A stretch of DNA of 64,000 nucleotides, taken from Gemmatimonadota bacterium (GTDB lineage Bacteria > Gemmatimonadota > Gemmatimonadetes > Longimicrobiales > Gaopeijiaceae). The notes beneath the pieces are model-generated. The model saw only the letters and a list, made by a program, of their open reading frames with translations. It searched no databases and was not told the DNA's origin. Shown one piece after another: positions 6,131 through 14,577 of the stretch (within the stretch, counting starts at the first letter, position 1; every line of letters begins with the position of its first letter). Location of the stretch: assembly GCA_022823225.1 (NCBI GenBank), contig JAJDXM010000035.1, forward strand, positions 1-64,000, in the 5' to 3' direction. A program made the position numbers and the translations under genes.

Positions 6131-7587
6131 TGGCGGTGGGGGGACTGCATGCAGCGATCGAACGGCCGTCGCCCGCCAACGTGACCTTGCCGACCTCCGC
6201 GCGCGGCGGCGACTCGGAAATCGGGATCGTGATCCCCGCCCTGGACGAGGCTGCCTCGCTGCCAGCGCTGCTCGCGGACCTGGCGCGCCTCGACCTGCGC
6301 CGTTACCTGCTGGTCGTCGACGGGGGGTCGCTGGATCACACGGTCCGCGTAGCACGCGCCGGGGGCGCCCAGGTTCTGCGAAGCCGGCGGGGGCGCGCCC
6401 GCCAGATGAACGCCGGAGCCGTCTTCCTCGCAACGCCGTGGCTGCTCTTCCTCCACGCCGATTCACGCCTCGGTGGGGACGCGCTTGCCGCCATCGCCGG
6501 TCATGTGCGCGCAAACAAGGACCGCGCTGGCTATTTCGGTCTTGCTTTCGACCACCCCCACCGGTTCTACCGCATGCTGGAATGGGGACAGCGGCGCCGA
6601 GAGCGCCGGCTCGGCCTGATCTACGGGGACCAGGGGCTGCTCATTCCACGGGACCTCTTCTTCGCGGCCGGCGCCTTCCCCGACGGACCTCTGATGGAGG
6701 ACGTCCTCCTGAACCGGCGGCTCCTGCGCGAGAGCCGGCTGTATCCGCTTCCGGCCACCATAAGGACGAGTGCCCGGCGCTACGAAGACGAGGGCCGGAT
6801 CCGCGCGCTGGTGCGCAACGTCCGCCTGATCTCGAGGCTGCTTGCCGGTGCCGATCCCGTCTCTCTTGCTGCCGCGTATCCCTCCAGACGGGTGCCGCGC
6901 CGGCCACCCGCATCCAGGCGCGCCGACGCCCGATTGCTGGTCTTCGCCAGGGCACCCCGCCCCGGTGCGGTGAAGACGCGCCTTGCCCGTACGCTCGGGG
7001 ATGGTCGCGCGGCGGAGATCTACAGGCGGATGGGGCGCCTGGTCGTTGACCGGGTGGCTCCGGCACCTGCGCGGCTTGCCGTGTGCCACAGCCCGGACGA
7101 TGCGGGCGAAGAAGTGCGGGAATGGCTCGGCAGTCCGCCCGCGGAATACTGGCCCCAGGGCAGTGGCGATCTGGGGGGCCGCATGTCGCGAATGTTCGAC
7201 AGGGCATTCGAGGGATCGGAGCGGGTCGTGGTGATCGGCACCGACGCCCCCGCCGTCGGCGCGGAGACGATTCGACGGGCCCTCGAAGCCCTCGACTCGG
7301 CGGATGTCGTCCTCGGTCCGGCGTCGGACGGCGGCTACTACCTGATCGGTCTGCGGCGGCCCCGGCCCGGCCTCTTCACCGATATCAACTGGGGAACCGG
7401 TTCGGTCCTGGAGGAGACGATCGCACGGGCATGGTCGCTACGGCTCGACGTCACCTGTCTGGAGGTCGAGTCGGACATCGACACGGCCGCCGACCTCACG
7501 CCCGCCGTGATCGGCCAACTCGGGCGCGAAGTGCGGCGGTCGCCGCCGGGAGTCTATCCGCGCGTGCCCTGCAGGCCGAATTCGTAG
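6130..7587 (+). CDS. Fused glycosyltransferase (TIGR04283-like) and DUF2064/TIGR04282-like transferase
   Basis: This is a 485-residue two-domain protein. Residues about 30-245 are a GT2-type glycosyltransferase: IGIVIPALDEAASL, VVDGGSLDHT, RGRARQMNAGA, the LFLHADSRL metal-binding motif and LMEDVLLNRRL. Residues about 265-475 are a nucleotidyltransferase-like DUF2064 domain: LVFARAPRPGAVKTRLA, VVVIGTDAPAV, GPASDGGYYLIGL. These two families are usually separate, adjacent genes named for their link to a radical SAM/selenodomain protein of arsenosugar synthesis. The GTG start overlaps the DUF547 stop by one base, and GTG 6181 is an alternative start. The substrate is unknown. The 3' end overlaps the convergent outer-membrane gene by 34 bases. 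Confidence 0.75.
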   Translation: MAVGGLHAAIERPSPANVTLPTSARGGDSEIGIVIPALDEAASLPALLADLARLDLRRYLLVVDGGSLDHTVRVARAGGAQVLRSRRGRARQMNAGAVFLATPWLLFLHADSRLGGDALAAIAGHVRANKDRAGYFGLAFDHPHRFYRMLEWGQRRRERRLGLIYGDQGLLIPRDLFFAAGAFPDGPLMEDVLLNRRLLRESRLYPLPATIRTSARRYEDEGRIRALVRNVRLISRLLAGADPVSLAAAYPSRRVPRRPPASRRADARLLVFARAPRPGAVKTRLARTLGDGRAAEIYRRMGRLVVDRVAPAPARLAVCHSPDDAGEEVREWLGSPPAEYWPQGSGDLGGRMSRMFDRAFEGSERVVVIGTDAPAVGAETIRRALEALDSADVVLGPASDGGYYLIGLRRPRPGLFTDINWGTGSVLEETIARAWSLRLDVTCLEVESDIDTAADLTPAVIGQLGREVRRSPPGVYPRVPCRPNS

Positions 7588-8972
7588 CCCTGCCATTCGC
7601 CGGGAGCGACCGGCACGTAGACCATGGTGTAGGGCTCTTCGGCGGACCGTTCGACGAAGACGGGAACGCCTTCGTGCATGCCCACCTGCATGATGTCGTC
7701 GCAGTCGAGACGCACCGGATTGCCGGACTTGTCGAACCTCCGCTCTTCCAGCATCACGGGCTCATCCTCCGTGAACCACTCGGCCTCTCCGGCGTTGGTG
7801 CCGGCGAAAACGATGCCGGGTCCCAGTTCGCGCATCGAGACGCGGGACGGGCCGACCAGCGTGTCTCCGGCAGCGGTGAGCATGACCTCGACATTCATTC
7901 CAATTGCGAGACAGACGGTGCTCGGTGTCCCGGTGGGGAGCGGCGGAACGACCTGTCTCTCGATGACGACCGTGTCAGGCGGAGGGGCCGGGATCATGAC
8001 CGTGTCCGGCGCGGGAGGCTCGGGCACGTTGCTGCAGAGCCCGCCGTGCTCGGTGCAGAAGGCGACGGAGCCCAGGATGCCGAACTTCCGGGACTTGATC
8101 GTCGAGGACCCGTCATGCTGCATCCCCAGCATGAAGGCTCCGAAGCGCAGTCCGCCGAAATCGACCTGAACTCCCGCGTTGGCGTCGAATCCGTTCCACT
8201 CCGCCATGAGGTTCAGATACCGTCCGCCCCCCATCGAAAAGTTGAGCGCGGACCCCGCGAAAAGCCCGTTCGACGAACTCGTGCGGTAGAATTCCAGATC
8301 GCTGCCCGCCGAGAACATCCCCCCGCCCCACCCGAGGTTCAAAGTGATGTCGTAGTCGGGACCCGCCTCGAACCCGGGCAGGGTCGCGGTCGCAACCACG
8401 TACGGCGTCAGATTGCTGCTGAACTCGTCATGGCCGTTGTAGCCGTTGTAGATCCGGGCGTCCGGATAGGCGAACCGGCCCGGCTGGAACTCGTAGTTGC
8501 CGTAGTCGTCGCCGAACGACGGCGACGAGACGTAGCGGGCTCCGAGCGCCAGATCGAGGTAGCGCATCGAGCTGGGCAGCACGGACACGCGGCCGAACGC
8601 GCCCAGCAGGTTGCCCCCCTCTTCGGGGTCGTCGAAGTGCTGGATGCTGATGCCCAACTCCGCCCGGTCGAAGAGACCAAAGGCGACGGACCCGTCCGAG
8701 AGCCACTTGTCGAACGCCGGACCGTTGCCCACGACGTTCCCGTTCCGGTCGATCACGAGGGTGTTGTCAACCGAAATGCCGAACCCCGAATAGGTTCCGA
8801 CGATGGTCAGGTGGGGCAGCACCGACGCCACCGGGACATCAAGGAGTCCGGAGCCGTACCGAAGGGTGCTGGTCGAGCCCCTGTTCTGCGCGGTCCCGGG
8901 CGCGGTCGTCAGGGCGATCGCCAGGAGGGCGATGGCGGCCGTGTGAAGCGGCTTCGAGCGTCGGTGCATCAT
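7554..8972 (-). CDS. Exported beta-barrel-like protein with Pro-rich linker and C-terminal domain
   Basis: This is a 472-residue protein. ATG 8972 (MMHRRSK) has GGGGAGA at good spacing. The ORF upstream of it is not protein-like. A signal peptide covers residues 1-29 (cleavage near GTAQ). Residues about 35-300 alternate short aromatic/Gly-rich strands (LTIVGTYSGFGI, LGARYVSS, LNLGWGGGMF, LMAEWNGFDANAGV), like an outer-membrane barrel. A Pro-rich linker (PEPPAPDTV, PAPPPDTVVI) leads to a roughly 140-residue domain that may be periplasmic or surface-bound. It is the last gene of the minus-strand series after ccmD, separated by about 107 bases, so its place in that operon is open. I do not recognise a substrate. 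Confidence 0.6.
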   Translation of the reverse strand: MMHRRSKPLHTAAIALLAIALTTAPGTAQNRGSTSTLRYGSGLLDVPVASVLPHLTIVGTYSGFGISVDNTLVIDRNGNVVGNGPAFDKWLSDGSVAFGLFDRAELGISIQHFDDPEEGGNLLGAFGRVSVLPSSMRYLDLALGARYVSSPSFGDDYGNYEFQPGRFAYPDARIYNGYNGHDEFSSNLTPYVVATATLPGFEAGPDYDITLNLGWGGGMFSAGSDLEFYRTSSSNGLFAGSALNFSMGGGRYLNLMAEWNGFDANAGVQVDFGGLRFGAFMLGMQHDGSSTIKSRKFGILGSVAFCTEHGGLCSNVPEPPAPDTVMIPAPPPDTVVIERQVVPPLPTGTPSTVCLAIGMNVEVMLTAAGDTLVGPSRVSMRELGPGIVFAGTNAGEAEWFTEDEPVMLEERRFDKSGNPVRLDCDDIMQVGMHEGVPVFVERSAEEPYTMVYVPVAPGEWQGYEFGLQGTRG

Positions 8973-9079
8973 CTTGAGAATCTCCCCGGTATGGTTGGGC
9001 CTTTCGGCGGGTTCGTCAGCGCAACGGGTCGCGGGACCCCGAATGCGCCCGGGCATTCCAAATCGAGCGTCACTGAAAA

Positions 9080-9358
9080 TCACGGTTGGGCAGGCTTGCC
9101 ATCGGGCTGGCGGCCGGGGTCTCTACCCGGTTCGTCCAGCGGGGCGGAGCCACCCCCCTTAACACCATTATTCACTCGCTTGAGGCTCCGCGCAATCCAC
9201 CAGACCCACAACAGGACGATAATCCAGCCAATACCGTAGGCCAGGAGGACATGAACGAAAGGTCGCAGCGCGCCACGACCCCCCTCGGCCGCCTGCGCCA
9301 CCAGGACCGCCGGAGTGCTCAGGGCCAGAACCGCGGCCGCGCAGCCGGGCCAGATCAC
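9080..9358 (-). CDS. ccmD: CcmD-like small membrane protein
   Basis: This is a 92-residue protein of the cytochrome c maturation operon. The GTG at 9358 lies one base after the ccmC stop. A longer frame to 9427 would overlap ccmC by 68 bases. An N-terminal hydrophobic stretch resembles a signal peptide. The key segment LLAYGIGWIIVLLWVWWIARSLKR is typical of the single membrane helix of CcmD, which helps release holo-CcmE from the CcmABC heme exporter. The Pro/Gly-rich tail is longer than in proteobacterial CcmD (about 60-70 residues). The call rests on this helix and on position after ccmC. Confidence 0.6.
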   Translation of the reverse strand: MIWPGCAAAVLALSTPAVLVAQAAEGGRGALRPFVHVLLAYGIGWIIVLLWVWWIARSLKRVNNGVKGGGSAPLDEPGRDPGRQPDGKPAQP

Positions 9359-9359
9359 G

Positions 9360-10076
9360 TCAATGCCCGGTCGCCAGACGGGACGGTGCCCCGATTCGGC
9401 GCTGTCTGTGTAGAATGATGATCGCATAACGGAGTGTGAAGAGACCGAAAAACAACATCGTGAATCCGGCCAGTGAAGTGAGCAGGGTGATCAGCATGTC
9501 CGCGGGCAGATCGGGCCCGTCCGGCTTGATGACCACCGCCTGCGGGTGGAGTGAGGGGAACCAGTCCGGGCTCACGTGGATAAGCGGGATGTTCAGCGAC
9601 CCGATCACCGCCACGACGGAGGCGAACCGCCTGGCCCGCGCCGGGCTCGCGACGGACTCCCGCACGAGGAAGTAGCCCACGTACATGAACCACATCAGCA
9701 ACGTAAGGGTGAGGCGAGGCTCCCAGGTCCAGTAGGTGCCCCAGGCGATCCTCCCCCACAATGGACCGGTCAGGAGCATGATCGCGCCGAAGACCAGTGC
9801 GCCCTCAGCCGCCGCCACCGCCGTGGCGTCCCAGCGTTCGTCTTCCAGCCACAGAAACGCCAGACTGGCGAGCGCCGCCAGTCCGACCGCGACGAAGGTG
9901 GTCCACGCTGCCGGCACGTGGATGTAGAAGATCCTCTGAACCACTCCCTGCGCCGCTTCCGTTGGCACCCAGAACGCCATCATCCAATGCACCACCAGGA
10001 TGGCCGTGATCCCCGCGGCAGCGAGCCCGAAGCCCACCCTCCCCAGCTTGCCTGCCCCCCTTCCGCTCATCTGCAT
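9360..10076 (-). CDS. ccmC: Heme exporter/handling protein CcmC
   Basis: This 238-residue membrane protein has six predicted membrane helices. It presents heme to CcmE at the periplasmic face. The hallmarks are the tryptophan-rich WGTYWTWEPRLT motif (residues 112-123), a His in YIHVPAAW (H53) and a second His in SLHPQAV (H177), matching the two external heme-ligand histidines of the family. Two start codons are possible: ATG 10076 (preceded by AGGGAGGGCGCCAAGGGC) and ATG 10109, eleven codons earlier. The ORF further upstream is not protein-like. It lies between ccmB (83-base gap) and ccmD. Confidence 0.9.
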   Translation of the reverse strand: MQMSGRGAGKLGRVGFGLAAAGITAILVVHWMMAFWVPTEAAQGVVQRIFYIHVPAAWTTFVAVGLAALASLAFLWLEDERWDATAVAAAEGALVFGAIMLLTGPLWGRIAWGTYWTWEPRLTLTLLMWFMYVGYFLVRESVASPARARRFASVVAVIGSLNIPLIHVSPDWFPSLHPQAVVIKPDGPDLPADMLITLLTSLAGFTMLFFGLFTLRYAIIILHRQRRIGAPSRLATGH

Positions 10077-10159
10077 GCCCTTGGCGCCCTCCCTGGTGTC
10101 GGCGTCCATGCCCGGGTCCGGCAGCGGCTCCGCGTTGTGCGGGGGTCGTTCACGGAGTG

Positions 10160-10837
10160 CTACTCCTCCGTAATGTACCGGAACAGGAGCGACCCGACCA
10201 CAACCAGTCCGATCGCGATGGCCCATAGCAGTCGCACCGACCCGCCAATCTCGGCCCAGGGCCTTCCCAGGAAGACGCGTGACGAAGCGGTCGCCCCCAG
10301 GGAAATCAGGGGAGCGAGCACGGGCAGAGTCAGGACCGGCAGGAGCGAGTCGCCGAGCGTACTGTGTCTGGAGATCAGGCCGAAGAACGTCCCCGCGGCG
10401 GCCAGGCCGATTGCGCCCGGGAAGAGGACCGACGCGTGGTGCGCCGCGGAACCGGGCTCGGCAATCCCGAAGAAGATGGTCAGCGCGGCGGCGGCGAGGG
10501 CGGCCACCAGGCATACGAGCACGAGGTTCGCCACGGTTTTCCCAAGGTAGATCGCGTGCCGCGAGACCGGCGCAAGCAGCAGGTGGCGGAAGGCGCCGTC
10601 GTCCTCCTCCGCATCGAAGGTCCGCCCGGCCCCGGCGATGGAGGAAAAGAGAACGGTCAGCCAGAGCAGTCCCGCCGCCACATCGAGGCCGTCGACCCGG
10701 CTCCTGTCGAGCGAGAAACTGAAGAGAAAGCAAGCGAGGACCGCGAAGGCGAGCATCGCAATGACGCGGCCACCGGAGCGGAACTCCTGGCGAAGGTCCT
10801 TCATCGCGATCAGGCCGATCCAGCGCAGTGAAGTCAC
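10160..10837 (-). CDS. ccmB: ABC-type heme exporter membrane subunit CcmB
   Basis: This is a 225-residue integral membrane protein with about six helices. The N-terminus LRWIGLIAMKDLRQEFR and the FSSIAGAGRTFDAEEDDGAFRH stretch, followed by LLLAPVSRHAIYLGK, are typical of CcmB. With CcmA it forms the ATP-driven complex that frees holo-CcmE from CcmC. The GTG at 10837 overlaps the ccmA stop in a GTGA, which fixes the start and implies translational coupling. The longer open frame upstream lies over ccmA and is a shadow. Confidence 0.88.
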   Translation of the reverse strand: MTSLRWIGLIAMKDLRQEFRSGGRVIAMLAFAVLACFLFSFSLDRSRVDGLDVAAGLLWLTVLFSSIAGAGRTFDAEEDDGAFRHLLLAPVSRHAIYLGKTVANLVLVCLVAALAAAALTIFFGIAEPGSAAHHASVLFPGAIGLAAAGTFFGLISRHSTLGDSLLPVLTLPVLAPLISLGATASSRVFLGRPWAEIGGSVRLLWAIAIGLVVVGSLLFRYITEE

Positions 10838-11541
10838 GCAACCTCGCCAGGATCTTCGGTGAACCGTGCGAGGAGTCCCTCCGCATCGAACCGGCCGGCC
10901 CTTCCCTCCAGCACCTTGCGCCCCCGGCGCATGACCATGATCCGGTCCGCCAGGCGGAGGCCGCGGCTCAGATCGTGGGTGACCAGCACGACGATCCTCC
11001 CGGGCGACTTGCGGGCCAGCAGCACGGCTTCCAGCGAGGCCGCACCCGCAGGGTCGAGTCCCGTGAAAGGTTCGTCCAGGAACAGGATGTCGGGATCGTG
11101 CATCAGTGAGCGCGCCAAGGCGACGCGCTGCCGCTGGCCGCGGGAAAGGGCCTCCGTGCGAACCGGCGCCAGGTCCTGCGCCCCCACGGTTTCCAGTGCC
11201 TCCACCGCGGCACGCGAACCTGCCGTCAATCCGTACATCGCGGCAAAGAAACGGAGGTTCTCGGCTACGGTCAGCCTGAGGTAGAGGCCCGTTCGGTGGG
11301 AAACCAGCCCCAGGCGGGCACGCCAACCCGGATCCGCGCCGCTCACCGCCCGGCCGTCCAGCAGCACCTGGCCCTCATCCGGCATGCGCTCGCCGCTGAG
11401 CGCCTTGAGCAACGTGGTCTTGCCCGCCCCGTTGGGGCCGAAGACCGCCAGAACCTCGTTGCCGGCGGCATCCACGTCGACGCCGTCCACAGCCCTGGTG
11501 GGACCGTACCTGCACACCAGGGCGCGTCCGGCCAGGGTCAA
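10834..11541 (-). CDS. ccmA: Heme exporter ATP-binding protein CcmA
   Basis: This is a 235-residue ABC ATPase. Walker A GPNGAGKTT is at residues 35-43, the signature LSRGQRQRVALARSL at about 132-146, Walker B ILFLDEP at 152-158 and the switch His in VTHDLSRG. TTG 11541 overlaps the stop of the upstream zinc-ribbon gene (TTGA), and I take it as the start. CcmA powers the CcmABC step of cytochrome c maturation at the inner membrane. Length and motifs fit the family, and position before ccmB separates it from other ABC ATPases. Confidence 0.88.
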   Translation of the reverse strand: MTLAGRALVCRYGPTRAVDGVDVDAAGNEVLAVFGPNGAGKTTLLKALSGERMPDEGQVLLDGRAVSGADPGWRARLGLVSHRTGLYLRLTVAENLRFFAAMYGLTAGSRAAVEALETVGAQDLAPVRTEALSRGQRQRVALARSLMHDPDILFLDEPFTGLDPAGAASLEAVLLARKSPGRIVVLVTHDLSRGLRLADRIMVMRRGRKVLEGRAGRFDAEGLLARFTEDPGEVA

Positions 11542-12023
11542 GAAGGGTCTCCCGAATCGTGGGGCTCGATGCCGGCCCCCCGCCCTTTCCCACCCCCGCG
11601 CCCGCCGGTCCCGAGCGGTTTTCCACAACCGCCGCAGTATCGGGCGCTGACGCCGTTCAGGTTGCCGCAACCGGCACACTGGAACCCCTCGCGGAGCGCC
11701 CTGCGAATCTCCTCGATCTCTTCCTCCAGCTCCCGGGACGCGCGCTCCACCTGCTCGTGGCCCCTGACCGGCGGCTCGCCGTCCAGGTGCTGCAACGCCT
11801 CGCGTGAAAGGTCGTCCCTGAGCACCTCGTAGTCTTTGCCGTCCAGCTTTCCGGTCGCTCGGTCGTATTCGAGGTCCCGAAGTGCGGTGAGGGCGATCCG
11901 GCGGCGGGCGGCTCTCTCGTCGTAGTGGTCCTCGCCGTCGTAGAGCGGGGCGCCGCGCCTGGAAAAAACCGGTTCGAGGATGTACAGCATGACCCCCGCC
12001 GAGAGCAGGATCCCACCGAGCAT
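11538..12023 (-). CDS. CcmI-like N-terminal domain with C-terminal zinc ribbon
   Basis: This is a 161-residue protein. An N-terminal membrane helix (MLGGILLSAGVMLYILEP) is followed by a short helical segment with ALRDLEYDRATGKLDGKDYE, which strongly resembles the start of CcmI/CycH-type proteins. A helical coiled segment (EQVERASRELEEEIEEIRRAL) leads to a C-terminal zinc ribbon, CAGCGN...YCGGCGKP. The tetratricopeptide part of CcmI is missing. It sits between ccmF and ccmA and overlaps ccmA by four bases, so it probably helps apocytochrome handling. The start is ATG 12023, with GTG 12032 an alternative. Confidence 0.65.
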   Translation of the reverse strand: MLGGILLSAGVMLYILEPVFSRRGAPLYDGEDHYDERAARRRIALTALRDLEYDRATGKLDGKDYEVLRDDLSREALQHLDGEPPVRGHEQVERASRELEEEIEEIRRALREGFQCAGCGNLNGVSARYCGGCGKPLGTGGRGGGKGRGAGIEPHDSGDPS

Positions 12024-12039
12024 GACCGCCACTGCGGAT

Positions 12040-14070
12040 CTATCCGGTCGCCCCGGCCGGCAGCGGGCCGCGCACGCGCTGCCGCGACACCGCACGGGCC
12101 GGAACCGATGCCGGAGGCCACAGCCCGATGAGGGCGCCGATGGCGATCACGAGCCCTCCGGACCAGATCCAGGGCACCAGAGGCAGCGCCTTGATCTCGA
12201 AGACCACTCTTTCGGCGCCGCTGTCCAGATCCACGTCCGCCGGGGTCACGTAGAAATCTTCGAGGGCCGTGCTGGAGATGCCCACCTCCGTGGACCCCTG
12301 ATCCATGACCGGATAGTAGCGGCGCTCCGGCCGCATGACTCCGAGACGCTCTCCGTTGCGAAAAACGGTAACCAGCGCCGTCCACCCCCAGTGGTTCTGG
12401 CTGGGGTCCTCCGACACGGACAGGCTCTCGTAAACCAGCCGGTATTCATTGCCGAATGCGGAGCGCACCGTCATGGACTCGCCCGGCGCCAGTTCCTGCT
12501 TCACCTGGGTGTCGAACGCGGCTCCCGCCAGCCCCATGAACACGACGACGACCCCCGCATGCACCACGTAGCCGCCCCACCGCCGCCGGTTTCGCTTCAC
12601 AAGGCTTGCGAATGCCCGTGCGGCCCCTTCTCCCGCGATGCGGGCGCGGGCCGTCGTTCCCTTCCAGAACTCGGTAACCACAATCGTCATGACGAAGGCG
12701 GAGATGCCGAATGTCGCGAGCGCCATCCCGTGGCGCACGCCGGCGAGCACGAGAATCGCCAGCGTTCCGGCGGCCGCGGCCACAGGCAGGGTGAAGTTCC
12801 TGCGAAGGTTGCGCGGAGACGCTTTCCGCCACGCGATCACGGGCCCGATCCCCATCACCGCCAGGAGGATCAGCCCGATCGGGATGTTGACCCGGTTGAA
12901 GTAGGGCGGCCCCACGGTGCGGGTTTCGCCGAAGAGCCCCTCGGTGATGAGCGGGAAAAGCGTCCCCCAGGCGACCGCGAACGCGACTCCGAGCAGCAAC
13001 AGGTTGTTGAACAGGAAGGCGGACTCCCGGGAGAGGAAGGACCGAAACCGGTTCTCCGACCTCAGCGATGGCAGCCGGTAGACGATGAGCAGGAACGAGA
13101 ACGCGGCGAGAGTGCCCATGAACCCGAGGAAGATGTAGGCAATCCGCAGGTTCTCCGCGAAGCTGTGGACCGATTCGATGAGTCCGGACCTGGTGAGGAA
13201 GGTCGCGAAGAGGGTCAGCAGAAAGGTGATGACCACCAGGGCCATGTTCCACACCTTCAGCATTCCCCGCGTCTCCTGGATATGGATCGAGTGCAGGAAC
13301 GCGGTGGCCGTCAGCCACGGGAGCAGCGATGCGTTCTCGACCGGATCCCAGAACCAGTACCCGCCCCACCCCAGCTCTTCGTACGCCCAGCGCATCCCGA
13401 AGATGATTCCGCAGGTCAGGAAGTACCAGCTGAGCAGAATCCAGCGCCGCGTGATCGCGATCCATCGCGAATCGAGCCGACCCGTCAGCAGCGCCGACAC
13501 GGCGAAGGCGAACGGCACCGCGAATGACGTGAATCCGAGGTAGAGCGTGGGCGGATGGATCGTCATCCAGTAGGTCTGCAGCTGGGGATTGAGCCCCCGT
13601 CCGTTGGCCGGCGTGAAGCCCATCCGCTCGAACGGGTTGACATCGGCGAAGAGAAGCACGATGACGAGGAAGGCGAGGAGTCCGAGCAGCGTGCCGCTCA
13701 CATACGGCATGAACTCCCGGTTGCGGCGCCGGTTCCGGAAGACCGCGATCGACGAGAAGACCGAGAGCAGGAGGGTCCAGAAGACCAGCGACCCGCGCTG
13801 CCCGGCCCAGAGGCCCGCGACCTTGAAGTAGGTGTCGAGTTCCCGGTTGGAATAGTTCGCGACGTAGTAGTACTCGTAGCTGTTGGTGACGAAGGCCGCG
13901 ATGATCCCGGCCGAACTGACCAGTAGCAGAAGCGTCAGGATGTAGACGGTCCGCTCGCCGCTCAGAACAAGGTCGTTCCTGTCGGTGCGGCCGCCGGCAA
14001 AGGACACCGCCGCGCCCCACAGGGCGACGGGCAGGGAGATCCAGAGGGCGATTTCGCCCAGGATCGTCAC
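12040..14070 (-). CDS. ccmF: Cytochrome c heme lyase subunit CcmF
   Basis: This is a 676-residue polytopic membrane protein, the heme-ligation core of System I. It has the WGGYWFWDPVENAS heme-handling (WWD) motif near residues 235-250, the AGQRGSLVFWTLLLS segment, LQTYWMTIHPPTLYLG, and GLIESVHSFAE with a conserved His. GTG 14070 overlaps the ccmE stop (GTGA), which sets the start. The length is typical. No ccmH is visible in the operon, which fits the variant System I suggested by CcmE. Confidence 0.93.
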   Translation of the reverse strand: MTILGEIALWISLPVALWGAAVSFAGGRTDRNDLVLSGERTVYILTLLLLVSSAGIIAAFVTNSYEYYYVANYSNRELDTYFKVAGLWAGQRGSLVFWTLLLSVFSSIAVFRNRRRNREFMPYVSGTLLGLLAFLVIVLLFADVNPFERMGFTPANGRGLNPQLQTYWMTIHPPTLYLGFTSFAVPFAFAVSALLTGRLDSRWIAITRRWILLSWYFLTCGIIFGMRWAYEELGWGGYWFWDPVENASLLPWLTATAFLHSIHIQETRGMLKVWNMALVVITFLLTLFATFLTRSGLIESVHSFAENLRIAYIFLGFMGTLAAFSFLLIVYRLPSLRSENRFRSFLSRESAFLFNNLLLLGVAFAVAWGTLFPLITEGLFGETRTVGPPYFNRVNIPIGLILLAVMGIGPVIAWRKASPRNLRRNFTLPVAAAAGTLAILVLAGVRHGMALATFGISAFVMTIVVTEFWKGTTARARIAGEGAARAFASLVKRNRRRWGGYVVHAGVVVVFMGLAGAAFDTQVKQELAPGESMTVRSAFGNEYRLVYESLSVSEDPSQNHWGWTALVTVFRNGERLGVMRPERRYYPVMDQGSTEVGISSTALEDFYVTPADVDLDSGAERVVFEIKALPLVPWIWSGGLVIAIGALIGLWPPASVPARAVSRQRVRGPLPAGATG

Positions 14071-14489
14071 GCCGCCAACTCCTCCTCGAGCGCCTCGTAG
14101 CGGCTGCCGCACTTGGTGAGGACCGTGTGCGCGCGGAAGACGCCGTCGGCGCCGTAGGTTCCCTCCACCACGACTTCCGCGGTGTCGTTGAAGGTGTCGG
14201 GAAGGATGCCCTCATACTCGACGGCGAACAGGACCTGGGACTCTTCCAGGTCCACCACGGTGAAAGTGTGGACTGCATCTGCGCCGGCACCGCGCTCCCA
14301 GCTGCCTTCGACCACGCGTCCGCTGACCTTGACGCCCACCTGATGAAAGCTCGGGTCGCCGTCGACGCGAGCCATCAGTTCGACGGGGGTCAGGTAGTAC
14401 ACCATGCTGGCGTTGATCCCGGTCCACATCAGGTATGCGACGACCGCGCCGACGCCGACAAGGCCCACGAAAAAACGTCCGTTCTTCAT
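14067..14489 (-). CDS. ccmE: Heme chaperone CcmE, cysteine (CxxxY) type
   Basis: This is a 140-residue, membrane-anchored periplasmic heme chaperone. It has an N-terminal helix (residues 5-22), then an OB-fold: YYLTPVELMA, VKVSGRVVEGS, FAVEYEGILPDTF. In classical CcmE the heme is bound covalently to His in an HxxxY motif after LAK. Here the aligned residues are LTKCGSRY, so C127 replaces His and Y131 is kept. This CxxxY form is known from archaea and some bacteria that lack CcmH (variant System I). It lies upstream of ccmF with a 4-base overlap, and is the first ccm gene 88 bases after glpK. Confidence 0.9.
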   Translation of the reverse strand: MKNGRFFVGLVGVGAVVAYLMWTGINASMVYYLTPVELMARVDGDPSFHQVGVKVSGRVVEGSWERGAGADAVHTFTVVDLEESQVLFAVEYEGILPDTFNDTAEVVVEGTYGADGVFRAHTVLTKCGSRYEALEEELAA

Positions 14490-14577
14490 TTGTCACTCTC
14501 TCCGGTCGATCCGGGCAGGCGCCGCCCGTGAACCGCCATGCCGCGCCCATCCCGTGATTTTAAGGGCTGGCACCCCA

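Noticed and set aside
7083-9239. 718-codon plus-strand frame opposite the outer-membrane gene
   Set aside because: It is antisense to a protein with signal peptide and barrel-like strands. Its His/Arg/Gly-rich composition is typical of shadows in GC-rich DNA.
9360-10886. 508-codon form of CcmC
   Set aside because: The extra N-terminal 270 residues overlap ccmB in another frame and are not protein-like. CcmC proper is 238 residues.
12446-14290. 614-codon minus-strand frame over ccmF
   Set aside because: It lies over the unmistakable ccmF in a different frame and is Arg/Pro/His-rich without motifs.
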